Part shown: piece by piece, positions 41,586-51,954 of the stretch
Position numbering within the stretch: position 1 is the first letter of the stretch
Layout: the number at the start of each line of letters is the position of its first letter
Position numbers and translations under genes: made by a program
Source: Paenibacillus sp. URB8-2
GTDB taxonomy: Bacteria; Bacillota; Bacilli; Paenibacillales; Paenibacillaceae
Length of the DNA: 64,000 bases
Direction of reading: 5' to 3'
Assembly (NCBI RefSeq): GCF_013393385.1
Contig: NZ_AP023239.1
Location: forward strand, 620,001 to 684,000
The notes under the pieces: generated by a model
Database searches by the model: none
The model's input: the letters and a program-made list of their open reading frames with translations, nothing else
Told to the model about the DNA's origin: nothing

Positions 41586-43931
41586 ATGAAAATGAAACCC
41601 TACGTCCATCCCGAGCCGTTGTACCCGTACCGGGAATGGAGCCTGGAAGAAGAGAGCTTCGCCGACGGCGAGAACCAGCGGAGCGAAAGCTTGTTTGCCG
41701 TTGGCAACGGCTATATCGGCATGCGGGGCAATTTTGAGGAGGGTTATCACGGTACTGAAGGAACGTCGGTAGTCGGCAATTACCTGAACGGCTTCTACGA
41801 CGCTGAACCGATTATCTATCCCGAAGGCGCGTACGGCTACGCGGTGCGGAACCAGGCCATGCTTAACGTCACCGACGCCAAAATCATCGGCCTGTCCGTC
41901 GAAGGCCACGCCTTTCATCTTAATGCAGGAACCGTGCATCGCTACAAGCGGACGCTCGACATGCGTAAGGGGGTGCTGCGCCGCGAGGTGGACTGGGAAT
42001 CGCCCGGCGGGCATCGCGTGTCCCTCGTTATCACCCGCCTGGCGTCGTTTGGGAACAAACACTTGGCCGCCATCCATTACGAGGCGACGGCGCTCAATTT
42101 CGACGGCGCGATAACGTTCGCCTCGGCCATGGAAGGCACCATCGCCCGGCCGCTGGCGACCGACGACCCGCGGCTCGGGGCGGGAAGCGAGCTGCCGAGC
42201 CTGCTGCCGGAGGACATGGAGCACGGCGGCACGTTCTCATGGATGCGCCAGCGGACCCGGCATACCCGGTTCGTGCTGCTGACGGCGGTGAGCCACGTTC
42301 TGGAGACCCCAGCCGGCTGCGGGACGAACCGGAAGGCGGCGGAACAGCGGCTGACGGAGGAATTCTGCGTGCCGCTGCGCAGCGGCGAGAAGGCGGCACT
42401 GACGAAGTACATCTGTTACCATACCTCCAAAGACTATCCGGAGGAGGAGCTGATGCCGCGGACCGAAGTGCTGCTGCGCGGGGCGGCGCATGCCGGATTC
42501 AGGCAGCTGTTGGCAGAGCAGGAAGCCTACCTGGACGACTTCTGGAAGCGGGCCGACATCGAGATCGCCGGTGATCCCGCGCTCCAACAGGGCATCCGCT
42601 TCAACGCGTTCCAACTGCTGCAATCCGTTGGCAGGGACGGTGTGACCAACATCGGGGCCAAGGGCCTGACCGGCGAAGGCTACGAAGGGCATTATTTCTG
42701 GGATACGGAAATGTACATGCTGCCGTTCTTTACGTACACCCGGCCGGACATCGCCCGATCGCTGCTGGAATTTCGTTACCATACGCTCGGCAAGGCTCGT
42801 GAGCGCGCAGCAATCATGTCGCAGAAGGGTGCGCTTTACCCGTGGAGGACCATCGACGGAGAGGAGAACTCGTCCTATTTCCCGGCAGGCACGGCGCAGG
42901 CCCACATCAACGCGGACATCGCGTACGCCATCCGGCAGTATGTCCTGGCGACGGGAGATACCGATTTCCTCGCCGCCCAAGGCGCGGAAATCCTGTTCGA
43001 GACGTCCCGGTTCTGGGTCGACCTCGGCCATTTCAATCCGGCGCGCGGCGGAGCGTTCTGCATCGACGCGGTGACGGGGCCGGACGAGTACACGGCGATT
43101 GTAAACAACAACGCCTACACGAATTTGATGGTGCGCAGCCAGTTGGAGTACGCCGCCGACACGGCCGACCTGCTCCGCGGCTCATATCCGCAGCACTACG
43201 AAAGGCTGGTCCGGGCCATCGGGCTGAAGGAGGAAGAAGTGCGTCTCTGGCGGAAAGCGGCGGCCTGCATGTTCGTGCCTTCAGATGAACGGCTTGGCAT
43301 CATCGCTCAGGACGACACGTTTCTATCAAAAGAGAAATGGAATTTCGAGCAAACGCCGGAAGGCAAGTATCCGCTGCTGCTGCATTTTCATCCGCTCGTC
43401 ATCTACCGCCATCAGGTGCTGAAGCAGGCCGATGTCGTGCTGGTCATGTTCCTGCTCGGAGAGCAGTTCACGCTGGAGGAGAAAATTCGCAATTACCAGT
43501 ATTATGAGCCGCTCACGACCCATGATTCCTCGCTGTCGCCGTGCATCCACAGCATCATGTCGGCGGAGATCGGCGATCTGGAGGGCGCTTACGCCTATTT
43601 TGACCGGACGGTGCGAATGGATCTTGACGACATCAACCGGAACGCCAAGGACGGCCTGCACACGGCGGCGATGGCCGGCTCGTGGATGTCAATCATCAAC
43701 GGCTTCGGCGGCATGCGGCTCCGGGATGGCATTCTGTCCTTTCAGCCGCGCCTGCCAGGTCAGTGGGAGAGCTGCCGGTTCCGAATCGCGTTCCACGGCT
43801 GCCTTTTGGAGGTGCGCATCGGCCGGGAGAGCACCCACTACACATTGCTGGAAGGCGAAGTGCTGGAGCTGCTGCACATGGGGCTCCGGGTCTCACTGTC
43901 TCGGGGACAACTGGCTTCCTTTCCCTTATAA
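41586..43931 (+). CDS. GH65 disaccharide phosphorylase (maltose/kojibiose/trehalose type), 781 aa
   Basis: N-terminal beta-sandwich with ESLFAVGNGYIGMRGNFEEG; (alpha/alpha)6 barrel with GAKGLTGEGYEGHYFWDTE and general acid E501 in TGPDEYTAIVNNNAYTN; C-terminal HTAAMAGSW phosphate-site motif. GH65 phosphorylases split alpha-linked glucose disaccharides with phosphate to beta-glucose-1-phosphate and glucose. No signal peptide: it acts inside on sugar imported by the preceding transporter. Which disaccharide is cleaved cannot be decided by eye. No beta-phosphoglucomutase gene lies in the window. Confidence 0.92.
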   Translation: MKMKPYVHPEPLYPYREWSLEEESFADGENQRSESLFAVGNGYIGMRGNFEEGYHGTEGTSVVGNYLNGFYDAEPIIYPEGAYGYAVRNQAMLNVTDAKIIGLSVEGHAFHLNAGTVHRYKRTLDMRKGVLRREVDWESPGGHRVSLVITRLASFGNKHLAAIHYEATALNFDGAITFASAMEGTIARPLATDDPRLGAGSELPSLLPEDMEHGGTFSWMRQRTRHTRFVLLTAVSHVLETPAGCGTNRKAAEQRLTEEFCVPLRSGEKAALTKYICYHTSKDYPEEELMPRTEVLLRGAAHAGFRQLLAEQEAYLDDFWKRADIEIAGDPALQQGIRFNAFQLLQSVGRDGVTNIGAKGLTGEGYEGHYFWDTEMYMLPFFTYTRPDIARSLLEFRYHTLGKARERAAIMSQKGALYPWRTIDGEENSSYFPAGTAQAHINADIAYAIRQYVLATGDTDFLAAQGAEILFETSRFWVDLGHFNPARGGAFCIDAVTGPDEYTAIVNNNAYTNLMVRSQLEYAADTADLLRGSYPQHYERLVRAIGLKEEEVRLWRKAAACMFVPSDERLGIIAQDDTFLSKEKWNFEQTPEGKYPLLLHFHPLVIYRHQVLKQADVVLVMFLLGEQFTLEEKIRNYQYYEPLTTHDSSLSPCIHSIMSAEIGDLEGAYAYFDRTVRMDLDDINRNAKDGLHTAAMAGSWMSIINGFGGMRLRDGILSFQPRLPGQWESCRFRIAFHGCLLEVRIGRESTHYTLLEGEVLELLHMGLRVSLSRGQLASFPL

Positions 43932-44000
43932 GCCAACAGCAAACGGCGCTCCGTCCCCTGAAGTTGGGGGAGCGGAGCGCCGTTTGTGCGTTGCCCTTTG
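43927..44000 (+). terminator. GH65 terminator hairpin, copy 1 of a 74-bp repeat
   Basis: AAACGGCGCTCCG and CCCC pair with GGGG and CGGAGCGCCGTTT around TGAAGTT. The flanks TATAAGCCAACAGC and GTGCGTTGCCCTTTG are also shared with the copy at 54155-54228, so this is a repeat beyond the stem. No long T-run follows. Confidence 0.75.
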
Positions 44001-44009
44001 CAAACATCA

Positions 44010-44150
44010 GGAATCCGCTATACCCAAGATTCGCTGGACCAATCCTTAAGGGAGAAGGGAGTCTTTAATATAGAAGAAGCGGAGTATGCCGTTCTTGAAG
44101 ACAATGGAAGGGTCTCCATCCTAAAAAAGAGCGTACCAGCTTGTAACTAA
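44010..44150 (+). pseudogene. Remnant of a DUF421 (YetF-type) membrane protein, C-terminus
   Basis: No start codon; the frame reads DSLDQSLREKGVFNIEEAEY, then AVLEDNGRVSILKK before TAA. This is the usual end of the DUF421 cytoplasmic domain. The membrane part is absent; the fragment begins right after the repeat hairpin. The remaining 44151-44465 shows no gene and should contain the kinase promoter. Confidence 0.65.
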
Positions 44151-44465
44151 AGGGCAAAGCGGATTTGCATCGCGGGGTGAGGGAGATCAGCGGGCTGGCG
44201 AGCATCCACTACATCCGGCCAAAAGAGCCGCTCCGCCTTGGGCATGCTATTTCTGTCGGCGTCTGGCAGGTCCCCGGCAAGATGTGATATCCGAACCCAT
44301 AGCCGGCCAGTACCTCGTTTGAAATCTCCGGGAAGCGGTCCCCCGCTGTCCACGCATTCCGGCGTGGCGGACGGCTATGGGCGTTCCTGAATTTTTCTCT
44401 TTCATCCTCGTGCCCGTAAGAAGTAATATAGACATACCAAATTGCGTTCAAGAGGATGCTGATGT

Positions 44466-46202
44466 ATGAAGAGATACATGCCCTTCACTTACAAAACCTT
44501 GATTCCCTACCTGCTGCTGGTTCTGCTGACCGACGTGGTAATCGGTTACATTTCCTACACGATGCTGGTTTCCTCGCGGACCGACATGGCGGAGACGAAC
44601 ATCCGGACCGGGATGAAGCAGGCGAGCAGCAATATCCGCTACCAGATGGACGAAATTCAGCGGATGTCGGACACGCTGTTCGGCAGCCTGTCGTTCCAGC
44701 GGGCCCTTCAGTATAAAGGCAGCCCGTTCGAAATTTATTTGGTAATGCTGGATGAAATCGTGCCCCAGATGACCGCTCCGCTGAAGCTGTTCGGCAACAA
44801 AATCCGGCTGATGCTGTACACGAACAACGAGGATTTGAATATCGTGTCGGGCGACAATCTGAACGAGCAGATCAAGCGCAGCGATTATTATATTCTTTCG
44901 TATCACGACTTAGAGAACACCGCCTGGTATAAGAACAACAAGGATTCGGCGCGGGACAATATCTGGCTGCAGATGGACATGGACCGGAAGCTGGGCAATA
45001 TTTCGCATATCCGCAGGCTGGTCTCGTACAGCGATTACAAGACGGTGATCGGCTATGTCCGCATCACGACCGCACTCAGCGGCCTCTTCGGCAACTTTGA
45101 CACCTTTCCGGTCGATCAGGGGATTACGGTGCGGCTGCGGGAATCCGCCACGGGCGAGCAGATTTTTCAGCGGGGGGAGGGAGACGACAGCAAAAAGGGC
45201 GGCGATTTTCTAACCCTTCAGCAGACCATACCGGACAGCGGCTTTTATATCGAGGCCGTCGTTCCGCCTGCTTATCTGCACAAGGACGCGGGCAAAATGC
45301 AGCGCATTATCGTGGCCGTCTGTGCGATCAGCTTCCTGGTCATGGCCATCATCGGCCTGCTGGTCGCCCGCCTGTCCGGACGCAAAATGTCGCGGATCGT
45401 CACCCTGGTCCGTTCCTTTCAGGAAGGCAACTTTCAGAGGCGCATCCGCTTCTCCGGGAATGACGAATTCCGGCAGATCGCCGACGCCTTCAATGTCATG
45501 GCGAAGAATATCCAGGATCTGATCAGCAGCGTCTATGTTCAGGACATCCGGCGAAAGCAGGCCGAGCTTGAGGCCTTGCAATCGCAGATCAATCCGCATT
45601 TTCTGTACAATACCCTATCGACGATCAGCAGTCTGGCCAATCTGGGAGAGACGCGGAAAGTGACGGAGATGGTTCAGGGTCTGTCCCGCTTCTACCGGCT
45701 TACGCTGAATCAAGGCCAGGTTTATATCAGTCTGGAGCAGGAGCTTCAGCAGGCGGAGACCTACCTGGAGATCCAGAAGGTCAAATATGCCGACGCCTTC
45801 GCCGTCTATATCAATGTCGAGCCTGAAATCATGGACGCCCGGGTCATCAAGGTGATTCTTCAGCCCTTCATCGAGAACGTGTTCAAGCACGCCTGGTTCG
45901 GCGAGACGGTTGCCATCCGGATCTGCGGAAGACGGCTGGGGAACGACATTGAGCTCAAGATCATCGACAACGGGATCGGCATGCGCGCGGAGACGATCGA
46001 ACGGATTCTGGCGGGCAAAAGCGAGACCGGCGGTTATGGCGTGAAGAACGTAGATGAAAGGATCAAGCTGAAATACGGGACGGGCTATGGACTTACCATT
46101 GCCAGCATCTACGGAGCGGGAACGACCGTCTGCATCGTTCTTCCGTTCGAAAGCGCCGAATCGGAGACCCGGCAGGAGGATCATCTGGAAGCGTATCTTT
46201 GA
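44466..46202 (+). CDS. YesM-type sensor histidine kinase, 578 aa
   Basis: Two membrane helices (about 12-32 and about 277-299) around an extracellular dCache-like sensor region, HAMP (RIVTLVRSFQEGNFQRRIRF), and the kinase core with ALQSQINPHFLYNTLSTI (H378), FIENVFKHAWFGE and DNGIGM. It is partnered by the response regulator 123 bp downstream and precedes a galactoside-type transporter, whose expression it presumably controls. Confidence 0.92.
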   Translation: MKRYMPFTYKTLIPYLLLVLLTDVVIGYISYTMLVSSRTDMAETNIRTGMKQASSNIRYQMDEIQRMSDTLFGSLSFQRALQYKGSPFEIYLVMLDEIVPQMTAPLKLFGNKIRLMLYTNNEDLNIVSGDNLNEQIKRSDYYILSYHDLENTAWYKNNKDSARDNIWLQMDMDRKLGNISHIRRLVSYSDYKTVIGYVRITTALSGLFGNFDTFPVDQGITVRLRESATGEQIFQRGEGDDSKKGGDFLTLQQTIPDSGFYIEAVVPPAYLHKDAGKMQRIIVAVCAISFLVMAIIGLLVARLSGRKMSRIVTLVRSFQEGNFQRRIRFSGNDEFRQIADAFNVMAKNIQDLISSVYVQDIRRKQAELEALQSQINPHFLYNTLSTISSLANLGETRKVTEMVQGLSRFYRLTLNQGQVYISLEQELQQAETYLEIQKVKYADAFAVYINVEPEIMDARVIKVILQPFIENVFKHAWFGETVAIRICGRRLGNDIELKIIDNGIGMRAETIERILAGKSETGGYGVKNVDERIKLKYGTGYGLTIASIYGAGTTVCIVLPFESAESETRQEDHLEAYL

Positions 46203-46325
46203 AAAAGTATGGTGTTTAATTGAATCGCCCAATGTGACACCCGTTTGTTCAAAGCTATGATTGGGGGAAGAGGATAATCTGTCCTGCGGCTCGCGTGGAG
46301 CCGGCAGGCAAGGAGGGAACAGCTT

Positions 46326-47897
46326 ATGAGCGTCAGCATGCTGCTTGTGGACGACGAGGCGGTAGATTTGGAATGGCTTCGCCGCCGAGTGTTGAACAGC
46401 GGTCTTGACATAGATGTGGCCGGCGCGGCCAATAATGGCTTCAACGCGTTGAAAGTGATGGAGAGCGAGCGGATCGACCTGATTTTGTCGGATATTCGTA
46501 TGCCGATCATGTCGGGAACGGAATTCGCCCGCAGGGCCAAGGCGATCAACCCTGACGTCAAAATAGTGTTTATCAGCGGCCATGAGGACTTCAACTATGC
46601 CAAGCAGGCGATTGAACTCAACGCTTCTGCCTATCTGCTGAAGCCCGTTGAGGATACGGAGCTGTACGAAACGCTGTCGCAGCTCTGCCGGAAGGTGGAA
46701 GAGAAGCGGGAGGAAAGCCGAACAATCTCCGAAACGCTGTCACTCGTGAGCGAGGAACTGCTGCTCCGCTGGCTGGGCGGCGATTCCGCAGATTGGGAGG
46801 AAGGCCGCGTCCGCCTGCTGCTCGGTCCTATTCTGGAGGGAGGCTCGGCTGCGGCATTGATTGAAATCGACGATGTGGAATGGAAAATGAGAGAGGCCTC
46901 CGAGCGGGAACGCCGGTCGCGGACGGCAGAGATCATATCCCATATTCGGACATTCGTTTCCGAGCATCGACTCGGAACCTTCATCAGCGCGCATCACGAG
47001 CGCTGCCTGGTGCTGGCCTCTGTGCCTGAGGATGACTTTCTCGCTGGACTGGAAGAATTGATCCCGCTTGTTCAGCGGAAGACCGCTTTTACCGTGACGG
47101 CGTCCGCCGGTCCCTTCGCGTCCGATGAGGGCGAGCTGTGGGAGTCCTACCAGAAGGCGCAGGCGGCGCTCAGCGCCAAGTGGCTACTTGGTAAGAACCG
47201 CCTCCTGCGGGACGTCACTCCGTCCGCTCCGGCCGGCAACCTGAGCGCCCGCTTCGATGAGCGGCTGGATACAATGATTTCCGCGATCAAGGAGTACGAC
47301 CTCGTCGCCATTGACGACTGCCTGCTGCGGCTCTTTGGCGGTGATGTTCCGCTGGCCAGCCGAAACGAGGCTTACGAGCTTATTATCCGGATTACCTCAA
47401 GGCTGCATTCCGAGCTTCAGACCATGAACGAAGATCTGTACGAGTTGCTGAAGTGGGACAGCCACCAGCCCAATCTGCTGTTTCAGTTTGAAACGGTCCA
47501 CGATATCGTATCCTGGCTCCGCCGACGCTTCTTCGAGCTGTCCGAGATGATCTATGTGAAGCGGCAGCGGCAGAAGCGGAAGCTGATCGACAGCATCATC
47601 TCCTATGTCGAGGACAATCTCGAGCAGAAGCTGACGCTCAAGGAAGTGGCCGCCCGCTTTGACTTTACGCCCAACTATCTGGGGTACCTGTTCAAGGAGG
47701 AGACGGGGACGCATTTCAGCGATTTCCTGAATGGGCGGCGGCTAGCCCGGGTGTGCCAGCTGCTGACCGACCCGGGGCTTAAGATTTACGAAATCGCCGA
47801 GCGAATGGGCTACAAGAACATCATTTACTTCAACCGGCAATTCAAGCATGCAATGGGTATGACGCCGGGCGAATACCGGAAGGAGCATAAGATTTAA
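46326..47897 (+). CDS. YesN-type response regulator (REC + AraC HTH), 523 aa
   Basis: Receiver domain with D56 in LILSDIRMPIM and K in YLLKPVED; a long middle domain; C-terminal AraC HTH (LTLKEVAARFDFTPNYLGYL and YEIAERMGYKNIIYFNRQFK, GMTPGEYRK). ATG 46326 follows AAGGAGGGAACAGCTT. It is closed by a strong terminator, so the transporter operon downstream has its own promoter, the presumed target. Confidence 0.92.
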   Translation: MSVSMLLVDDEAVDLEWLRRRVLNSGLDIDVAGAANNGFNALKVMESERIDLILSDIRMPIMSGTEFARRAKAINPDVKIVFISGHEDFNYAKQAIELNASAYLLKPVEDTELYETLSQLCRKVEEKREESRTISETLSLVSEELLLRWLGGDSADWEEGRVRLLLGPILEGGSAAALIEIDDVEWKMREASERERRSRTAEIISHIRTFVSEHRLGTFISAHHERCLVLASVPEDDFLAGLEELIPLVQRKTAFTVTASAGPFASDEGELWESYQKAQAALSAKWLLGKNRLLRDVTPSAPAGNLSARFDERLDTMISAIKEYDLVAIDDCLLRLFGGDVPLASRNEAYELIIRITSRLHSELQTMNEDLYELLKWDSHQPNLLFQFETVHDIVSWLRRRFFELSEMIYVKRQRQKRKLIDSIISYVEDNLEQKLTLKEVAARFDFTPNYLGYLFKEETGTHFSDFLNGRRLARVCQLLTDPGLKIYEIAERMGYKNIIYFNRQFKHAMGMTPGEYRKEHKI

Positions 47898-47967
47898 AAT
47901 TGCGGAATTCGCGCGAGGGCGGGCAGTCGGCCCGCTTGTTCAATATGCGGGCAAAGAACGGATAAGC

Positions 47968-48020
47968 GGCGAAAGGTGCCTTCCTCCGGCGGCGGGGGAA
48001 GGTACCTTTCGCCGGTTTTT
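47968..48020 (+). terminator. Strong terminator after the response regulator
   Basis: GGCGAAAGGTGCCTTCC pairs with GGAAGGTACCTTTCGCC (one G-T pair), then GGTTTTTC. Confidence 0.88.
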
Positions 48021-48242
48021 CTTATGCCTCGGACTATCTTCATCAACGGTTCAAGACATGAAGCCGCAGATCTTTATAGACAGGGAGGATGCCGGACTCG
48101 TCCACCACCGTCTCCAAAGTAAGCGTTTTTATGAGATCGTTGAATAAGTATTACTTTTAGTTGCTCTGCTGAATCCCGTCCCCCGATCCGTTGCGGGTAT
48201 ACTTGAGTTGTTACCGAGGAAAGGGAGAGAGGAGTGGAAAAG
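48021..48242. other. Promoter region of the LplB/C/A-like operon
   Basis: No gene. TTGAATAAG near 48140 may be a -35 region but no paired -10 is convincing. The ribosome site AGAGAGGAGTGG precedes the permease start. Confidence 0.4.
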
Positions 48243-49160
48243 ATGAGACAAGGCTTTTGGGGCGAATTAAAGAAATACCGGACGCTGCTCCTGATGCTGA
48301 CGCCGGCCGTACTGTTTTTTATCCTCTTTGCTTATATCCCCATGGCGGGAATCGTGCTGGCTTTCAAAAAATACAGCTACGACGGAGGGATATTCGGAAG
48401 CTCGTGGAATGGGATCGACAACTTCCGGTTCTTCTTTGATTCTGGGGATGCCTGGAGGGTTACGCGTAATACCGCGCTGTACAATATCGCTTTTATCATC
48501 GTGAACAATGTGCTTCAGATCTTCGCCGGCATCCTGCTGTTCGAAGTGGCGGGCAAATGGTTCCGCAAAATCACCCAGACGCTAATGTTCCTGCCGTATT
48601 TTATCTCCTGGGTTGTGGTGGGAGCCATCGCATACAACCTTTTCAACTTTGACGTAGGCACGGTTAACTCACTGCTGGTTTCGCTGGGCTTTGAAAAGAG
48701 TGACATTTACAATACGCCTGCTTACTGGCCGTTCATTCTGGTCATCGTATCGGCCTGGAAAGCGCTTGGGTACGGATCGGTGATGTATCTGGCCGCGATT
48801 ACCAGCATCGATACGGAAATGTACGAGGCGGCCCAGATCGACGGAGCGAATATTTTCCAGCGGATCTTCCGCATTACAATTCCGAATCTGATGCCGACGG
48901 TTATTATTCTGGTGCTGCTGGCGGTGGGCAATATTTTCAGAGGCGACTTCGGTATGTTCTATAATATGGTGGGCAACAACGGTCTGCTGTTCTCCTCCAC
49001 CGACGTTATCGACACCTATGTGTTCCGCTCGCTGATTACCTCGAATGATATCGGCATGTCGGCAGCCGCAGGCTTCTTCCAGTCGGTTCTTGGGTTCGTC
49101 ACTATCATGCTGGCCAATTTCGCGGTTCGCAAATACGATAAAGATTACGCACTGTTTTAA
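48243..49160 (+). CDS. Sugar ABC transporter permease, LplB-like, 305 aa
   Basis: Six membrane helices with LLMLTPAVLFFILFAYIPMA at the start and EAA loop EAAQIDGANIFQRIFRITIP. It ends FAVRKYDKDYALF, as usual in LplB/YteP-type proteins. ATG 48243 is preferred to GTG 48234, which sits in the ribosome site. First gene of the transporter operon; 17 bp before the next permease. Confidence 0.92.
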   Translation: MRQGFWGELKKYRTLLLMLTPAVLFFILFAYIPMAGIVLAFKKYSYDGGIFGSSWNGIDNFRFFFDSGDAWRVTRNTALYNIAFIIVNNVLQIFAGILLFEVAGKWFRKITQTLMFLPYFISWVVVGAIAYNLFNFDVGTVNSLLVSLGFEKSDIYNTPAYWPFILVIVSAWKALGYGSVMYLAAITSIDTEMYEAAQIDGANIFQRIFRITIPNLMPTVIILVLLAVGNIFRGDFGMFYNMVGNNGLLFSSTDVIDTYVFRSLITSNDIGMSAAAGFFQSVLGFVTIMLANFAVRKYDKDYALF

Positions 49161-49177
49161 TAGGGAGGGGAACAAGA

Positions 49178-50113
49178 ATGAGTACTGTTGTTTCAGAGAG
49201 CAGGGCCGGTTCGCAGCCCGCGGGCCAAAAAATCCGCCATTCCGACCGCATCCTGCTTGCCGTTATCGGTTATGTCTCACTTTCGCTGCTGGCGCTGTTC
49301 TGCCTGCTTCCATTCTGGCTGGTCGTTTCGTCCTCGCTGACCGATGAGACCGCCATCACGATGAATGGCTTCTCACTGATTCCGTCCACGTTCTCGGTCG
49401 AAGCCTACCGCATTCTGTTCGAATTCCCGAAGGATATGCTGAAGGCCTACGGCGTTACCATCTCGGTAACGTTAATCGGCACGGTGCTTGGCCTGTTCCT
49501 GACTTCCATGACGGCCTATGTGCTGACCCGGCGGGATTTCAGATGGCGAAACCGCTTCTCGTTCTTCTTCTTCTTCACAACGCTGTTCAGCGGGGGCCTC
49601 GTTCCCTGGTATCTGATGATCGTCAACTATCTTCAGCTGAAGGATACGCTGGTCGTGCTGATTCTGCCGATGCTGCTGAACGTCTTCTACATCATCGTTA
49701 TGAAATCGTTCATGAGCAGCATTCCGGAAGCCATTACCGAATCGGCCAAAATCGACGGTGCCGGCGATTTCCGGATCTTCATACTGCTGATCGTGCCGCT
49801 GTCCAAGCCGGCTCTGGCGACCATCGGGCTCTTTATCGCCCTTGCCTACTGGAATGACTGGTACAACGCGCTGTTGTTCATCTCCAAATCGGATTTGATG
49901 CCGCTGCAGTATTACCTGTACCGGATGCTTGGGAATATGGACGGCATGCGCAAGGCCATGATGCAGGCCGGCGCGGTAGTCAACACTAATCTGCCGACGG
50001 AGAGCCTCAAGATGGCGATGACCATTGTGGCAACCGGCCCGATTCTGCTGGCCTATCCGTTTATCCAGCGCTTCTTCGTCCAAGGTCTCACCATTGGTGC
50101 AGTCAAAGGATGA
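49178..50113 (+). CDS. Sugar ABC transporter permease, LplC-like, 311 aa
   Basis: Six helices, EAA loop ESAKIDGAGDFRIFILLIVP, and the family-typical C-terminus YPFIQRFFVQGLTIGAVKG. An AGGGAGGGG ribosome site precedes ATG 49178. Partner of the LplB-like permease. Confidence 0.93.
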   Translation: MSTVVSESRAGSQPAGQKIRHSDRILLAVIGYVSLSLLALFCLLPFWLVVSSSLTDETAITMNGFSLIPSTFSVEAYRILFEFPKDMLKAYGVTISVTLIGTVLGLFLTSMTAYVLTRRDFRWRNRFSFFFFFTTLFSGGLVPWYLMIVNYLQLKDTLVVLILPMLLNVFYIIVMKSFMSSIPEAITESAKIDGAGDFRIFILLIVPLSKPALATIGLFIALAYWNDWYNALLFISKSDLMPLQYYLYRMLGNMDGMRKAMMQAGAVVNTNLPTESLKMAMTIVATGPILLAYPFIQRFFVQGLTIGAVKG

Positions 50114-50179
50114 TCACAGGCAACCTGGTTATCAATATAAGGTTACTAATGCGAACTAATTCTTAAGGGGGAACTGGTT

Positions 50180-51763
50180 ATGCGTAATCAAAGAAAAACA
50201 TCCATGCTGCTGATGGTCTTGATTCTGGCCATGGCAGCCATCCTCTCCGCCTGCAGCGGAGGTAACTCGAACAACGGCGGCGCGGCTGCTACAGATGCTG
50301 CTGAAACCGCTCCATCCGCCTCAGCGGCGGCAAGCTCCGGAAATGCGGATACGTCCAAGGAAGTCAAGCTGAAAATGATTCTGGTCGGCGGCCAGCCTGC
50401 CGATTACAACGAGGTGTTCGACCAGTTGAACACGCTGCTCAAGCAGAAGATCAACGCTACGGTGGAGACGGAATTCCTGGACTGGGCCGACTGGAACCAG
50501 AAATATCCGCTGAAATTCGCCGCCAACGAAGACTTCGATCTGGTCTACACGGCTAACTGGGCGTACTATAACGATCAGACGCTGAAGGGCGGCTTCCTGG
50601 AGCTAACCGACGACATGCTGCAGAAGTATACACCCAAGACCTATGCCACCATGGATAAAGTAGCTTGGGATCAAGCCAAGGTGAACGGTAAGGTGTACAT
50701 GGTTCCAAATAACAATAAAGAAGTGACGGACAAAGCCGTTCTGATCCGTGAAGATCTGGTCAAGAAATACAATCTGCAGCCAGTGAACAGCCCCGAAACT
50801 TATGCCGCCTATATGAAGGCGATTGCAATGGGAGAAAAAGGCATCAACGCTTTCGGCGCCAAGCCGGCTGACGGCTGGAAATGGCATGAGCTGGATCAAA
50901 TCATGGTCGAGCAGCAGAATGAATGGAACCTGGTTGACTACAACTTTCCGCTGGCTTACAAGCTGGACGATCCGGCGGGCAAGGTATTCAACGTATACGA
51001 TACGCCGGAATTTACGCAGCTGTTGAAATACTATAAAGATCTTGCCGACAACAAGGTATGGTCTAAGAACATCGTGAGCAACAAGAATGACGTATGGCAG
51101 GATATGAAAGCCGGCAAGGTTGCTTCGTATGCACAGAACCTGGGTACTCTCGCCGCGAACATTGAAGAAGCCAAACGCGATACGCCGAACGTCGAATATG
51201 CGATTGCCGACCTGACGCCGGACAAGAAGAAGATCGGAGCCATCTCCACCCAGAACGGCATGGCGATCCATGCGACCTCCAAGAATCCGGAGCGCGCGCT
51301 GATGCTGATCGACCTGCTGCAGAACGACAAGGAAATTCATGACCTGACAATGAACGGCATCTCCGGCAAGCATTATGAGCCGGTAGGCGACGACAAATAC
51401 AACCCGGGTCCGAGCGCCGCGAACTATACGGGCTTCTCGAACTGGGGCTGGAACTCGCCTCTGAATCGTCAAAGCTCGACCTATCCGCAGGAAGCGAACG
51501 ACCTGCTGGATACGTGGATGACGAAAGTGTACCACTTCCCGCTTGAAACCTTCATCTTCGACGATGCAAATGTGAAGACCGAGGTCGCCAACGTAGGCAA
51601 CGTCATGCTGCGCTATGCGGTTCCGCTGGAATACGGCCTGATCGACGATCTGGACAAAGGCCAGAAAGAGCTGGTCAGCCAGCTGAAATCGGCCGGTATC
51701 GACAAGATTCAGACCGAGCTGCAGAAGCAAATCGACGCCTTCCTGGCGAACCAGCCCAAGTAA
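50180..51763 (+). CDS. Sugar-binding lipoprotein, LplA-like, 527 aa
   Basis: Lipobox in MLLMVLILAMAAILSAC, Ala/Ser-rich linker, then a DUF3502-containing binding protein (LKMILVGGQPADYNEVFDQL, INATVETEFLDWADWNQKYP). This long type always accompanies LplB/LplC permeases and usually binds oligosaccharides. No ATPase gene linked, again suggesting a shared one. Confidence 0.9.
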   Translation: MRNQRKTSMLLMVLILAMAAILSACSGGNSNNGGAAATDAAETAPSASAAASSGNADTSKEVKLKMILVGGQPADYNEVFDQLNTLLKQKINATVETEFLDWADWNQKYPLKFAANEDFDLVYTANWAYYNDQTLKGGFLELTDDMLQKYTPKTYATMDKVAWDQAKVNGKVYMVPNNNKEVTDKAVLIREDLVKKYNLQPVNSPETYAAYMKAIAMGEKGINAFGAKPADGWKWHELDQIMVEQQNEWNLVDYNFPLAYKLDDPAGKVFNVYDTPEFTQLLKYYKDLADNKVWSKNIVSNKNDVWQDMKAGKVASYAQNLGTLAANIEEAKRDTPNVEYAIADLTPDKKKIGAISTQNGMAIHATSKNPERALMLIDLLQNDKEIHDLTMNGISGKHYEPVGDDKYNPGPSAANYTGFSNWGWNSPLNRQSSTYPQEANDLLDTWMTKVYHFPLETFIFDDANVKTEVANVGNVMLRYAVPLEYGLIDDLDKGQKELVSQLKSAGIDKIQTELQKQIDAFLANQPK

Positions 51764-51872
51764 TATCAACAAAATAGAGTGCAGGCAGGCAAGGCCCGTA
51801 AAGGCAGGGCGACAGTGAGGCCAGACCGCCCGGAGAACCGCTAGGCTGACCGGACCCGGAAGCCTAAAAATG

Positions 51873-51892
51873 GGGGAGACCGAGGTCTCCCC
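51873..51892 (+). terminator. Hairpin between binding protein and GH42 gene
   Basis: GGGGAGACC / GGTCTCCCC around GA, followed only by TTT. A weak terminator or mRNA-stabilising stem. Confidence 0.6.
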
Positions 51893-51954
51893 TTTGCCGT
51901 TATGCGGCTTAATCGCCTGTTGTATACCACATACCACACAAAGGAGAGAAACCA

